Source: Siphonodentalium dalli
Taxonomy: Eukaryota; Mollusca; Scaphopoda; Gadilida; Siphonodentaliidae
Assembly (NCBI GenBank): GCA_032622095.1
Contig: CP136063.1
Coordinates: 74,379,980 to 74,443,979, forward strand
DNA length: 64,000 bases
Direction: 5' to 3'
In this document: piece after piece, positions 1-10,247 of the stretch
Layout: each line of letters starts with the position of its first letter
Position numbering within the stretch: the first letter of the stretch is position 1
Made by a program: the position numbers and the translations under genes
The notes under the pieces: model-generated
What the model saw: only the letters and a program-made list of their open reading frames with translations
Database searches by the model: none
What the model was told of the DNA's origin: nothing

Positions 1-639
1 CATTTTTACGCGACCTCTGACAAAAAATTGAACCGCACATACGAAACGATCTCAAATTTATCGAGAAATATAAGAAAAGGAACGTGTAGTTTCAGCGAAT
101 TTGTTCAGAAATGGGTATGTAGGTATGTTTTGCGATACCTCTTACCAAATTGTGTATGCATCATTGTTGTGTTCCTATACTATCGACACCCATTTAAAGG
201 CTATCTAGGAGTTTACAATGTAAATGAAACGTTATTGAAACTTCGCCGATCAAATAACGTGTACGCATTATACCTTAATATCAGCATTATTATATAATAT
301 AAACCATATCTTCTTGAAGTGTAAACGAATTTTTCATTACGGCGATTGCCAAACATAAATGTAGAAGGGAAGTCGGTAGCCGAGAGGTAGCGCACTGGTA
401 TCTAGCGGATCAGGGATCCCAAACTGGACAGGGTATTCTGACAAAAATCAGAACTGGGTCCGATACCAAGTTTGTCAGGCTGAAAAGTCTCATTCGAGAT
501 CACTGAATAAATTTCCGAATGCAAATGCCGACTTCATTCATTACAACATTTGTCAAGGTATGTTGTGGGGTGCTGTCCGATCGGGCGCGGACCTCAATGG
601 CTGACCCGTGTTCACGCCTCGGTGTGCGTGCGTAAAAGG
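1..639 (+). repeat. Direct duplication, copy A (interrupted)
   Basis: Bases 1-223 and 504-639 match 3632-3854 and 3855-3998 in the same order and orientation, with only scattered substitutions. Copy A is interrupted by about 280 bp (224-503) that is absent from copy B. The repeat may continue to the left of the window because the match starts at base 1. No open reading frame is convincing in either copy. The shared right part carries ggctgacccgtgttcacgcc, which serves as an alignment anchor. Confidence 0.85.
368..503 (+). mobile_element. SINE-like tRNA-derived element (candidate)
   Basis: This lies inside the insertion that separates the two parts of duplication copy A. It begins with a tRNA-like head: tagccgagaggt at 377-388 resembles an RNA polymerase III A box, and ggatcagggatcc at 407-419 resembles a B box about 30 bp downstream. 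A tRNA-unrelated body follows to about 503. The matching copy at 3632-3998 lacks it, as expected for a mobile insertion. No clear target-site duplication or poly-A tail is seen, so family assignment is uncertain. A decayed tRNA pseudogene is the main alternative. Confidence 0.42.
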
Positions 640-1300
640 ATTACTATCCTCATGAAACAACAAAACGCTATCGGAAAGCCACCCCTATTGTGATCACAAT
701 GATCCAAGTCCCATAAAAATCGCGTAATAAATAAGCCGAGAAATAAATAAATAATACCACCACCGGTTGTCGGCTATCTCCGTCGCAAAACCTCGCATGA
801 CGTCAAGCGAGGTAAACTAATTAAAAACAGGGAATCGGAGTCGGAGTTAATTATGTCTACCTATATGGCGATGGAAAATCCGGAATCGACATCAGCGCGT
901 GAGTGTAATGGAATTACTGCGGGGCATATCAATAGCATTGTGTACACATGGTGAATTGTCATCGTGCGGTGAGTTATCTTCACTTGTGATTTGTCTTAAG
1001 TGCTGTTTGGAAAGTTACGGTATTGTTTTGACAAAAAATATAGAGGGACGATTGAGCGGGGTAGATAACACTTTCGTATAAAGCTTATAAAAACACGAGC
1101 CGGCATGTGAACTTTATTCGGGTGCGTGTTCGCGATGTTGTTTTAATTTTCCGTATATATGCCCCGAGTGTCCCGTATTTACAATCATTCATTCATTCTA
1201 GTGACTCTCAGTTAGGCATATGCTGTATTCATTTCCAAACGATGTTCGTTTACGTGACATTTGGCAGGATGTCTGTGGGAAACCCGTTGCGCAAAATCAA
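640..1300. other. Intergenic, nothing recognised
   Basis: AT-rich sequence with no recognisable coding exon or RNA gene. A small reading frame at 899-1081 starts with GTG and has no recognisable domain. Confidence 0.5.
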
Positions 1301-1314
1301 AACCCGATTACATA

Positions 1315-1705
1315 TACCAAATAAAGAGCGTTTAATTTGACGAGTCAGTCATGGTTACGAATACATACAATTGCAGTTAAAGTGGGGAGTATGTTGATGA
1401 ATAATTCACGATGACAACTATTCTAAGTCGAGTCCCTATTTCCTTGACCATGGCTCAATAAAGAGCGTTCCATGTTAAGAGTTTTCCTAATATGGTACGA
1501 ATAAAAAGAGTTTAATAAAGCGGAAATTGCTATGACAATGATGGAAGGATATATAAAGCATGCATATCGGAAGTTCATGTATTGACCTGTATTGTTGTAA
1601 TCAGTAAACAATCACTAGAACAACTGTTCTAAGTCGAGTCCCTTTACCTTGACGCAATAAAGAGCGTTCACTATTACGATATATTGCGAATAAAGAGCAC
1701 TTGAA
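1315..1705 (-). repeat. Cluster of aataaagagcgtt motifs within a local direct repeat
   Basis: The block beginning taagtcgagtccct is present twice (from about 1425 and about 1630), each time followed by ttgac and an aataaagagcgtt motif. Related motifs start near 1317, 1458, 1500 (altered), 1656 and 1689. The pair at 1458 and 1500 is 42 bp apart, the same spacing as pairs found at 17.4 and 23.1 kb. Read on the minus strand the motif is aacgctctttatt. Function is unknown; it could be a protein-binding site or part of an old dispersed repeat. Confidence 0.5.
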
Positions 1706-2329
1706 TATGTGATTCCATATTAAACCGGATTATTATCCCTCCTTCAAAAAGTGTTATATATGATTGGATGTTTAAACGAACCACGGCGAACATTTATATA
1801 TTTTATAACCCTATTGTTATGCGTAATTGACACATAGAGGTCGATTTATGACCTGGATATTCAATAGACCAATAACCATGCATAGATGCAGCGAATTTCC
1901 ATCAGTGACAGTCGGCTAGATTGTTTTGGGTGGGGGAAGCAATATTCCGAAATATATATAAACACCATATTGCCCAAATATATACATGATTCATAACCAA
2001 GGAAAAATGAACTTATCATATCATATTGGTAATGAATGACTTGATTATAATTGATTAAATCCGACAGCAATAAACCAATTTTGTGTTGTTTTACCGCGTT
2101 ACGATAAATTAAAACGAAACGCTCTTTATTGACACACGACTAATGGCATCTGGAAATTGGAATGTTTACGAGATGATAATTGCCTAATAACTGTGCAAGT
2201 CTTCGCGTATATATGCAATCTTGATATGCATATATAATATAACTTGGACTATTCCGGTAACGAAAAAATATATATAAACACGAGCACGCGTTTATATAGA
2301 TAAACCACTTATATCATACTGTCTTCTCT

Positions 2330-2880
2330 CCCGTTAGCGCCGCGGTCTGTATTTCTTGTATAGATACCCAAGCTGGTTATGACATATTTATAAACCGATT
2401 CACACCCCGAGGAAAACATAATTGAGCCACTTTCAATGCGATGATTACGTATCAATTACTATTCATTCAAAGATTAATTGAATGTTGTGTGGTGTTACAT
2501 ATATTCCTACCGCACAAGTCAAATGATCGTTAACAGTGGGAGCATTTGCATCGGGATTATTTATCAGCGCGCGTCGATAAACATGTTGTCTCCAAATTTA
2601 AAGTATTGTTTATTCCAATTCCTCCTTGGGACAATAAACTTTTGCGGATGTTAATGTTATTTTCATCTTAATTCCCATAATGTATTTATTGTTCAGAACC
2701 CCGGTGGCAAGGTCACGATAGTGTTAGAACATTCCGACTCCGAAACGAAACTGTTCCACGTTACAGGAAATTTGTGTGTTGAAATATCACCGACATTAAT
2801 GTAAAAAGACTAAAACATATCTGTGGTTTCTAGAATATTCTCAATGTTATTGTTAAAAAGCGATTATTGTGGATTATATA
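2330..2880 (+). repeat. Ancient duplicated block, copy 1
   Basis: Collinear with about 10195-10825 but strongly diverged with many small indels. Shared anchors include gatacccaag, tttataaacc followed by tcacaccc, aaagattaattgaatg, gaaatatcaccg and attgtggattata. A short inverted piece of the same block (tttataaacc with ggggtgtgaacc) appears near 4430-4460. On the minus strand the part around 2560-2810 aligns with a longer open frame in the 10.4-10.7 kb copy but here contains stops. It is either a decayed gene exon or an old repeat. Confidence 0.6.
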
Positions 2881-3215
2881 TATATATATCTTTAATTGTC
2901 CTCCATAAATGAAGAGTTGTTTAACACAAACAAATACACAAAGGAAACATAGACCCAGGAAGGTCAACATATTTACAAGATGGTATACATTACAAGAACA
3001 AATTACATCACAAACATGTAATAAGCAAACTGATACTCACTCCTAGCCACACCATTGTACGCACACGCTCACTCCTAACAATACTCGTCTATCTCCCTCT
3101 GTCTGTCTATACTCTCTATCTATCTATCTCGTCCTCGCTCGTTCACACACACACACACACACACCCTCCCTCACCCACACACACACACTCTCTCTCTCTC
3201 TCTCACTCTTTTTTT
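2872..3215. repeat. Microsatellite-rich stretch
   Basis: A short TA run lies near 2874-2890. From about 3096 there are imperfect tctg/tcta tetranucleotides, then CA runs and a CT run to about 3207. No coding potential. Confidence 0.85.
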
Positions 3216-3631
3216 CTATATCCACCAGTGATTTTTCAAAGATCGCGGGTATGGATTTTGGAGAAATTGTCATGTGACTTCCGGTTAGCAACAGTGTGAA
3301 GATTGCAAAAAAAACGCGGAATTGGGAATGAACTTACGAAGAATTCACATGTGATTTAGTCCTATTAATTTCATTTAGACCAATTTCGTTGGTTAGCTTA
3401 ATGAAAACGAAAAATGAAGACGTCATGACACGGTTTCGGACGTCATTTTGGATTTGTGGGCCAGAATCTAGACAAGATTGTCCAGAAAAGGTATATGCCG
3501 TTATCTTAACACGAAACTATCAAAAACATTCACCCACCGCTTTCTCTTCTTTTCAATCATCAGAATTATGTAGTACATGTACCATAAACGTTTCAAAGCG
3601 AAAGCAGCTCTAGAATATATTCACATGGTTG

Positions 3632-3998
3632 CATTTTTACGCGACCTCTGACACAAAATTGAATCGCACACACGAAACGATCTCAAATTTATCGAGAAAT
3701 ATAAGAAAAGGAACGTGTATTTTCAGCGAATTTGTTCAGAAATGGGTATGTAGGTATGTTTTGTGATACCTCTTACCAAATTGTGTATTCATAAGTGTTG
3801 TGTTCCTATACTATCGACACCCATTTAAAGGCTATCTAGGAGTTTACAATGTAATTGAATAAATTTCCGAATGCAAAATGCCGACTTCATTAATTACAAC
3901 ATTTGTCAAGGTATGTTGTCGTGGGTGCAGTGCGCTGTCCGATCTGGCGCGGACCTTAATGGCTGACCCGTGTTCACGCCTCGGTGTGTGTGCGTTAA
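3632..3998 (+). repeat. Direct duplication, copy B (uninterrupted)
   Basis: Matches 1-223 joined to 504-639 and so represents the empty-site arrangement without the SINE-like insert. Differences from copy A are scattered single bases and a few small indels. Overlapping short open frames in this block are not conserved in copy A. Confidence 0.85.
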
Positions 3999-3999
3999 A

Positions 4000-5370
4000 G
4001 AACGTTAATAGAGTCACCACATGGTTACAAAGTTTCTCCGTCGTGGTAGCATCTGGACCAATGCGTCTATAACCGGAAGGTTCCAATTCAATTGTGGCAG
4101 GACAGAATCCAAGGTCAAACCGACATTTGCACGATAGACACACCTTCAATCGACATTATTTAAAGCTTCTGTCAGTGAAGCTCAGTGAAGCTCAGTGAAG
4201 CACTGATAGTATAACAATAGCAATCAGAAAGATGGAATCAGGTTCTCAGGTCTGTCCTAGCTGACTGAACTGGATTTTGTTGGATTGTCGATTTATAATG
4301 TTTGGGATCCCATTTTATGGTAATAAAACGAACACAAAAAAGATCATAAATTTTATCGCAATTGGCTCCGGCAAAATACAGATTCATACAAGAAATATTG
4401 TTCGTGGATTGGAGCGATCAGATTGGCCGAGGGGTGTGAACCGGTTTATAAACCAAGTTATTGTTGCTGTTAGTCTCTCCCAACGTGTTCGAAATTATAT
4501 GAATCGAAAGTTCTGGTCGCGCTAAGATACTGTGTGGTCATCCATAACAAATATAAGCAGAAAAATCAGTGCCTAAATTCCCTGGCGTTTTTAACTGTTG
4601 ACACCTTTACTCATAATGATTATTTTTATCTGTGAAACATAATACATTTGGACCGAAATGCAGCACGCTTGAGTTTATTGTCAGTGCATTGGTGCATTCG
4701 TGCTAAGCTGCACAGAGATGTTTTGCGAAAGCGTGTTTCGGAATAAGAAGCGTCATCTGATACTGAAATTTGTTTTCCTATGTTCTCATCCTGGGATGTC
4801 TCTCTTGTAAAATTGTGTAAAGCCTATGACATTTCTGCATTATCGGAAATTGATATCGTTAACTCGATGGATCTCCAAAAAGTTAAGTTTCTACTCACAA
4901 ACTATTGAATCGTAATAGCTTGTTCTGCAATTTTATTCTTGGAATACATGTAGTGTGCAAATGACATTGGACAAAATAATGAAATTCATTTCCTTTGCCA
5001 CCATCACATCTACAGGCTTTGGCCACCGCAATATAATTTAAGTATTTATCTGCTTGGAGCTCACTGCATTTATACCTGAGTCGATAGTGTTAGCTATCTA
5101 TTTATTGCACACACAATGGCTTTTTGTGATAAATACAGCAAAATACAGAGGATTTAAAAACGTTAAATAAACAATTGTGTATTGTTCTCATACAAACCCA
5201 TTACATCAACAACGTCATTGGCGACGTCAACCGTTACAGACACAATTTCTTCACTAAATTATTAAGTATAGTCTACACTAAGCACACGTTTGTTCAATTA
5301 AGTAACACTATAGACCTAAATGTTAGTATAGTACAAGCTACACTATTCAAAGTGTGCAATAAACATAGCA
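4000..5370. other. Intergenic, nothing recognised
   Basis: Contains a triple 10-mer (ctcagtgaag type) at about 4165-4200 and a small inverted piece of the 2.3 kb block near 4430-4460. An 82-codon frame at 4277-4525 has no recognisable domain. No gene is supported. Confidence 0.5.
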
Positions 5371-5380
5371 CAACAAAGTT

Positions 5381-5503
5381 TTGTGAACATGTTAACGTTA
5401 TTGCACTCGTTTGTCATGCCACGAGGTAAAACTCGAACCTCCGGTTCTCTTTTTACCATCGCGTCACAACAAACTCGTGCAATAACGTTATCATGTTCAC
5501 ACA
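5381..5503. repeat. Foldback hairpin
   Basis: The arms tgtgaacatgttaacgttat and ataacgttatcatgttcaca are inverted copies extending about 33 bp each, around a loop of about 55 bp. This is typical of a small foldback or MITE-type element. A 174-codon frame at 5383-5907 runs through this hairpin and through the next one, so it is probably not a gene. Confidence 0.7.
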
Positions 5504-5847
5504 CTTGTGTCGTTCTATCTATTTATTCTCCGTCTGGAATCTCACCAATACACTCCATGGAAGATAGTCGTCCAAACGTGGCTTCCATGTTATCAGCGGA
5601 TAGTGTTCTTATGGATAACGTGTTAATTTCCATACATGACTCAGGGAATGTACATATACCGCGATCTTATTCCAGGAGAGCCTATGTCTACAACCAATCG
5701 CGGTTCTGGAAAAAAATTCGATCAGACTATTATACCAATCACAATATTTATAACCCATCATATACTCTCCACACCTCCCGACGTCACATCTATACCTATA
5801 ATACAATTTCAATACATTATAACGAACATATAATCAATCAGCCACTA

Positions 5848-5975
5848 AATACCCAATCAAATAGCAACGACCAGATACAAGATATTGGTCCCATGCTGCC
5901 TGAGTGAGGTATTCATGAGACAGCATGGTACCAATATCTTGTATACATATTACCATTTTAAGAATATTGGGTATC
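5848..5975. repeat. Hairpin with near-perfect inner stem
   Basis: The inner stem runs 5875-5899 against 5920-5944: atacaagatattgg pairs with ccaatatcttgtat, and catgctg with cagcatg, leaving one mismatch and a loop of about 20 nt. The outer arms (atacccaat against attgggtat) pair loosely. The inner part has the size of an animal microRNA precursor, but the wider arms fit a foldback element equally well. Confidence 0.6.
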
Positions 5976-6199
5976 ATCTTTTTAAGTGGGCGGAACGACC
6001 AAAAAAAGCTTATACATGTAGCTTACTGTAGTCTCCGTTTCCCACCGATATAACATCCCTATATACACCAATTCTATCGTTGAGCGGATATGTTCATCGA
6101 CACCTACGGACGAAGACCTACTCCAAATATATTCCGTGGGTGATCTCGGTTTACCTGGAACGTGTCTTATCAAGTCAGAAATAACTCTCCTCGCCCACT

Positions 6200-6394
6200 C
6201 ACTCGGTGTTTCTTACAACACCCCTCCCGGCTATCGGTTATTTGCCAGCTAATATACGCAAACTAATCGTGGAGGGGACATATGTCAATTTAACCTCACT
6301 GCTGTTTCCGACAAAAGCAGACTTTCAAGAAGCTGATACTATTCAGGGTACCGCTGCAGTTAAGAGAAATGACATACGAATGAACAATATCTAA
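6200..6394 (+). pseudogene. Gag-like fragment of a DIRS-like retrotransposon
   Basis: A short open frame encodes PANIRKLIVEGTYVNLTSLL, about 18 residues into the translation. This resembles the segment of Gag-like proteins in DIRS/Ngaro-type tyrosine-recombinase elements where a lysine/isoleucine helix is followed by G-x-Y/F-V-[DN]-x-x-x-L-L. The frame stops at 6394 and has no convincing upstream continuation. About 1 kb downstream on the same strand is a reverse-transcriptase fragment of the same kind of element (7450-7830), so both are probably pieces of one decayed copy. Recognition is by eye, with no profile search. Confidence 0.4.
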
Positions 6395-7449
6395 TTGTTA
6401 GTGAAATCGTAATTTCTTTCTCGATTTACAATCAGTATTTTGGAAAGCATACCCGCATCGGCGATTCATATGAATGTGAATTGACAGACATGGCCCATAT
6501 ATATGGGGGAACACTGTTTTATGCGTATCATAAGGCGTTTGCCTAAAGGGTGGTCGCTTACTTGGAGGTGCAGGCCATTGTCTTTGGCCTGGGATAACAT
6601 AGACACTAGATGGGCTAATTACATTTTTTCTGGCCACAAGGTTAATGCTCGTGCAATTTGTTTCCATTTTGACCACAAACCGAATTTTGCCCTCCGTATT
6701 ATTAAACCAAACGGTCTCATCGATTGCCACATCAAAGTCGCCACAACTGAAACTCGATGGCATAGGCACTTCGTCGACATCACCTAAGGGCCGTGGGATA
6801 TGCAATAATTTCAATGGTGCAAGGGCTATTTCAATAAACACTACCCTCATTTACATATTTGCAAAGGCAACCATTCAGCTTCAGCATGTGGGAAACACGA
6901 AAAGATTTCCAAATCACAATGACTAATGAAAACACCACCTCAGGTCTCACTAAGAATAACCCAGTGCCTATCGTGCTGTCGGCGTTCACCGAAAAACCGG
7001 ATCGTGAAATAACATAAGTCACTCTCAGCGAGTCTATTCCCTACATGTATGTGAGCAAGGTTTTTTTTTGTTCTCTCATGTGAAATTCTTAAAGAACTAA
7101 GAGAAAAATATGTTGAAAGATAATTCTATTTCGACCCGACAATATCAAAGTTGATTAAGTTATTCAATACACACGACGATGAACGGTGAATAATCTCGCG
7201 TTTATTAAGAAAGCGACGGCGAAAATGTAACCACCTCAAACATTGATAATCTATAAATGTAGAATGACCGGGAGTGCATCAATGGGTGGTTCTAGTAAGC
7301 TGAATATTTATATGAATATGTTGTCACATTCAAATTCGTATAAATGCATTTATGTATTGTTACTTACCTTATCCATGTGTGTCTATATACTATGCCACGC
7401 ACATGATTATGTATACTCTCTTATCACATATGTAATGAATGATTAAAAC
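6395..7449. other. Unassigned sequence between retroelement fragments
   Basis: This separates the Gag-like and reverse-transcriptase-like fragments. A 150-codon frame on the minus strand (6398-6850) includes GDFDVAIDETVWFNN and looks protein-like in places, but I recognise no family and see no splice or promoter signals that would make it a gene. A decayed exon or part of an insertion are both possible. Confidence 0.3.
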
Positions 7450-7830
7450 TTGAAAATAAACTGGAAACCGATGGATGTTGATACACTGGAGCGGGAATTA
7501 CTCTTACATCCATACCCTGCATTTGTTCAGGATTTACTTAAATGGATTACGAAATGGCTCTGATACCGGAATAATCACTCTCCCCTCATCTTCTCTAGTA
7601 TGCAAGAATCAGAATGAGCTCGCCCAGAGCCAGTAACTGTTGATCACTTTCTAAGTACGGAATTGGATAAGGGCTTTCTTATAGGACCGTTCGATAATAG
7701 ACCCTTTCAAATTTATCGCATCAATACATTAGGAATCGCTAGGGGAAAGTACTCATCCAAAACGAGGCTAATTATGGACATGTCGGCGATTCATCAATCA
7801 GTCCGACGCGTTTAAGTATATTCCACTGGA
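7450..7830 (+). pseudogene. DIRS-like reverse transcriptase fragment
   Basis: Translated in shifting plus frames, this stretch gives DVDTLERELLLHPYPAFVQ, then ELDKGFLIGPFDNRPF, then LGIARGKYSSKTRLIMDMSA, separated by stops and frameshifts. The order and spacing match the N-terminal part of the reverse transcriptase of DIRS/Ngaro-type retrotransposons: a linker, then E-x-x-x-G-x-x-x-G-P-F, then a K-x-R-L-I-x-x-x-S-A motif. The catalytic YxDD box and the RNase H, methylase-like and tyrosine-recombinase parts are not found downstream, where a MITE and a GPCR gene follow. It is a dead, truncated copy. Confidence 0.6.
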
Positions 7831-7999
7831 AAGATCTTTGGCCTTTTCGTGGTATTCTCTGACGTGTCAAATACTACTTTATCACTCGACTGTTATTTGG
7901 CTGTCGATCGTCGCCGTTAACTTTCTCCATATTGTCGAAAGCCATGTCGTGGATATTGCAAAACAACTATCAAGTCCAACATGACTATATTGGCTTGTA

Positions 8000-8516
8000 G
8001 TAGATCATGCCATGAATCTCTACTCTGGCTAACGCCCGTATAGATCATATTACACCAGTACAAACCTTTGAACTTTTTGAAGTTTTGACAGGGAACCGTA
8101 TAAAGTGTCAAAAATAACACGGGGGAATATACATCTTATTTAATATCTGTTTCTTAACACTCTACTTCATTTTAGGTGAAGGCCCCAACTCGAAATTGCA
8201 TGCTTTTCTGTGACTTGTGTGAGCTGATATCGCAATAAGCATTCAATTAATTACCAGTGATAAATTCCATAATTGTAAGAAACGCAATCAAAATCTTTCA
8301 CAAATTCACTGAAATCGTGAAATTTCGAATTGATACCTTCACCTACAGTGAATAAATTATTAAGAAACAAATAATAACTGAGAAATATATTCCCTATGTT
8401 ATGTTTTCGATTTTATAAGGTTCCCTGTCAAAACTTCAAAAAGTTCCCAGGTTTTCTACTGGTGGAATATGATCTCTACGGGTGTTAGCCAGAGTAGAGA
8501 TTCATGGCATGATCTA
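8000..8516. mobile_element. 516-bp MITE with 108-bp TIRs and 8-bp target duplication
   Basis: The arms 8001-8108 and 8410-8516 are inverted copies, with tips tagatcatgcc and ggcatgatcta and an inner anchor of aacttcaaaaagtt type. The octamer ggcttgta occurs immediately outside both ends (7992-7999 and 8517-8524), a perfect 8-bp target-site duplication. This length is typical of hAT superfamily and P-type elements. No transposase is encoded, so the element is non-autonomous. The interior includes a 58-bp piece (8175-8232) with a partial match at 54864-54920. Confidence 0.8.
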
Positions 8517-8703
8517 GGCTTGTATATTATTGATCGCCCATACCGTTTGGCGGAACGGGCGATGGCGATTTTAACAATGGTATTTGCTCAACTCAAAATT
8601 CCCCTGGCCATTAATATAACGACAGGGCAGTGTCATGTGGTTGAATATACACATGTATATATTTAGACAAAGAGTATACAAACGTTCATGGGTATTTAAT
8701 AAT

Positions 8704-9768
8704 TTAAGGTCTCGGTGGTGCACATGCTGCTTGGGGGCGACATGTTTCCGTTGCGGACGGGTGGACACGTTTGTGACGACCGAAGATGGAAACCAGTTCC
8801 TCCCTGAACCGCGATCCTCCGAAGCAATACAGAAAGAAGTTGATTGAAGAGTTCAGGTACTGAACCAGAACGACGCATGCATGACCAAGTGCTGATTGTG
8901 TTCTGCTAACATCGAAGTATGAAACTACCAAAATGAATATGCAAATCGGCAGCGTGCATACAACGAACACTATATTCACAAATATCAACATTATTGTCAT
9001 TGATGATATTTTCCTGTTCCCTGGGTGTGTTGTGCTTGATAGCCCACTTGCCTTTCGAACAGTTTTCCTAACCGCAAGCACCTTGAAGACAATGAGCGAG
9101 TTCCCAATTGCCAAAATGGTCAAAGGTCCAACTGAAAATATAATTAGGTCGATCCAAGGCCACACTTTTTCGAAAAAGTGGTCGTAATCGTCGTCGACGC
9201 TATCACATTTACCCACGGTTATAGAATACTTCAACCTGCCATGGAAGATGTGACTGTTTATTCCGGCAAGAAAAACACCCATGACAATAATTGAAATTAA
9301 CCCAATACCTCTCGAGCATTTAGTGGAATGTGGAAACCATATCGTTTGTGTCCTTTCGATTGTTATGAAGACTAGCATCCATGCAGAGAAATCCGTAGTG
9401 AAATACACCAGGAATAAATGCAACTTGCAGCCGGCGTCCGACATTTCTCGTATGTCGACATCGTGTAAAGCCCTTATCCAGTGGCGCATAAGTCCAACGT
9501 TAAGGACGGCGATATCTGTTATTGCCAGAATAATTAAATATATTGAGGTGTTCGATCGCCGCATGTTCTTTCTGCTCAACACTATAATTGATAGGACGTT
9601 GCCTAGCGACCCGATGATGATTAGAAACGGGGATATATAGGTTAAGATCCACACGCTGACCAAGTTCTCTGTGACGTAATCTACTGAAGTGTTCCCGCTG
9701 CATTGATATGAAGAGTTGTTTGGGTCGGTAGCCACGTCGCAATCAATCGTATAGTTGTACATAGACAT
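8704..9768 (-). CDS. Class A (rhodopsin-like) G-protein coupled receptor, neuropeptide-receptor type
   Basis: 354 residues with seven hydrophobic segments; a plasma-membrane receptor that should signal through heterotrimeric G proteins. The N-terminus has N-glycosylation sequons (N5-Y-T, NNSS near 17-20, N26-T-S). Landmarks seen: GN in TM1 (N57), LAITD in TM2 (D85), C114 at the top of TM3 able to pair with C188 in extracellular loop 2, ER at 138-139 in place of DRY, CTLP in TM6 (271-274), and NFFLY in TM7 (310-314) replacing NPxxY. The SSINFFLYC ending and basic C-tail resemble FMRFamide-receptor-like and GPR139-like peptide receptors; the ligand is unknown. The frame stays open 50 codons upstream, but I chose this Met because earlier residues are not receptor-like and a ctatttcag splice-acceptor-like string ends one base before this ATG. 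The gene is otherwise intronless; ATTAAA lies just past the TAA stop. Confidence 0.9.
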   Translation of the reverse strand: MSMYNYTIDCDVATDPNNSSYQCSGNTSVDYVTENLVSVWILTYISPFLIIIGSLGNVLSIIVLSRKNMRRSNTSIYLIILAITDIAVLNVGLMRHWIRALHDVDIREMSDAGCKLHLFLVYFTTDFSAWMLVFITIERTQTIWFPHSTKCSRGIGLISIIVMGVFLAGINSHIFHGRLKYSITVGKCDSVDDDYDHFFEKVWPWIDLIIFSVGPLTILAIGNSLIVFKVLAVRKTVRKASGLSSTTHPGNRKISSMTIMLIFVNIVFVVCTLPICIFILVVSYFDVSRTQSALGHACVVLVQYLNSSINFFLYCFGGSRFREELVSIFGRHKRVHPSATETCRPQAACAPPRP

Positions 9769-10145
9769 TCTGAAATAGAGTATCAATACATTTACATGCC
9801 ACCAGCTAGATTGAACGTACACGTATACTGGAATTCGATTGGCATGGATTAAATTGCATGAACTGTTCTTTTGAAATAATGGAATGGTTGATATTGTTGT
9901 AAATAGTATTTTCCACACTATATACTAGGAGGGATGTTATGAAGATTTTATGGAGGGGATCCGATAAACCTTGAACGTTTGTAACTGATGTGGCCAGTCC
10001 CATCCTGTCATGGTGTTGGTACTTCAAACTGCTCCCAATAAGACGTAGACTTCGAGATTATGTTATGGAATATTGTAGCGTATACACTCAATGGGTGTGA
10101 CGCTTTGATTGAAGTATCGAATTCAAAGTAGTTTCATAAGTATAG

Positions 10146-10247
10146 GTTATAACCCGCTTGGGTATCAGTACAAGAAATACATATCATTGCGCTTTATCGC
10201 CGCGATCTGTATTTCTTTTACAGATACCCAAGCGGATTATGAACCAA
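10146..10247. repeat. Hairpin upstream of the minus-strand GPCR
   Basis: The arms ggttataacccgcttgggta and tacccaagcggattatgaac are imperfect inverted copies of about 40 bp around a short GC-rich loop (gctttatcgccgcg). One arm is shared with the diverged block at 2.3 kb, which lacks the other arm. Confidence 0.65.

Noticed and set aside
3110-3215. CRISPR-like or regulatory array
   Set aside because: Simple CA/CT microsatellite with no spacers or unit structure.
5383-5907. 174-codon plus-strand frame
   Set aside because: It runs through two foldback hairpins, has low-complexity composition with no domain, and its end coincides with the hairpin at 5875. It is better explained as repeat DNA.
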